A DNA stretch of 13,635 nt from CAKSQF01 sp964568425 (GTDB lineage: Bacteria; Bacillota; Clostridia; Oscillospirales; CAG-272), in NCBI GenBank assembly GCA_964568425.1, contig CAZMPO010000033.1, positions 1-13,635 of the forward strand, given 5' to 3'. Position 1 is the stretch's first letter. Each line of letters starts with the position of its first letter. The notes beneath the pieces were generated by a model, which was not told the origin of the DNA, ran no database searches, and saw only the letters and a program-made list of their open reading frames with translations. A program made the translations under genes and the position numbers. Shown here piece after piece: positions 13,587 through 13,635 of this stretch.

Positions 13587-13635
13587 TGTGCTCCCTGTCA
13601 AGTAGACAGACCAAAAAACAAAAAAATTTACAAAA
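13587..13635 (+). mobile_element. Possible left end of an IS3-family (IS150-type) insertion sequence, partial
   Basis: From 13587 the sequence reads TGTGCTCCCTGTCAAGTAGA followed by CAG and an A-rich run. The TG start and the CCCTGTCAAGTAGACA core resemble, from memory, terminal inverted repeats of IS150-group IS3 elements. It contains a small internal dyad, CTGTC-AAGTA-GACAG (13595-13609). The transposase and right end are outside the window, so this remains tentative. Confidence 0.35.

Overview
The window looks like the chromosome of an anaerobic gut or rumen clostridium, most likely Ruminococcus/Oscillospiraceae-like. The evidence is a type I dockerin on a large secreted protein, a T-box leader on an ABC transporter operon, strong Shine-Dalgarno sites, and near-consensus sigma-A promoters (TTGACA, 16-17 bp, TATAAT) in front of most transcription units. 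Family assignments come from reading motifs; no search was run.

Layout, left to right. (1) 1-703, minus: a tyrosine recombinase whose C-terminus lies beyond the left edge. It is divergent from (2) 813-1643, plus, a cytoplasmic TIM-barrel sugar isomerase/epimerase-like protein that ends at a hairpin shared with the convergent unit. (3) 1720-2872, minus: a secreted protein of unknown function, followed 13 nt later by a 54-residue coupled ORF. (4) 3001-6345, minus: a 1114-residue secreted protein with two near-identical modules, CxxC/His repeats, BspA-type leucine-rich repeats and a C-terminal dockerin. (5) 6466-9205, minus: a substrate-binding lipoprotein, permease and ATPase operon behind a T-box RNA whose apparent specifier is UGG (Trp), so a probable tryptophan importer (trpXYZ type). 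(6) 9623-10966, minus: a MATE efflux pump behind a short leader holding an intrinsic terminator and a possible 16-codon leader peptide. (7) 11153-13354, minus: a cytoplasmic GH43-like glycosidase. (8) 13515-13635: a rightward consensus promoter running into what resembles the left end of an IS3-family element.

The window mixes plant-polymer or surface functions (dockerin/LRR protein, GH43, sugar isomerase-like protein), amino-acid uptake under tRNA control, and drug efflux under probable attenuation. Regulation is unusually readable. The two secreted-protein promoters share a TTGTCA-N8-TGACAA dyad in the same register over the -35. The trp-operon terminator doubles as the promoter region of the dockerin gene. 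The MATE leader looks like a ribosome-controlled attenuator. Promoter positions also rule out the longest-ORF starts of two genes (813 rather than 774; 13354 rather than 13426).
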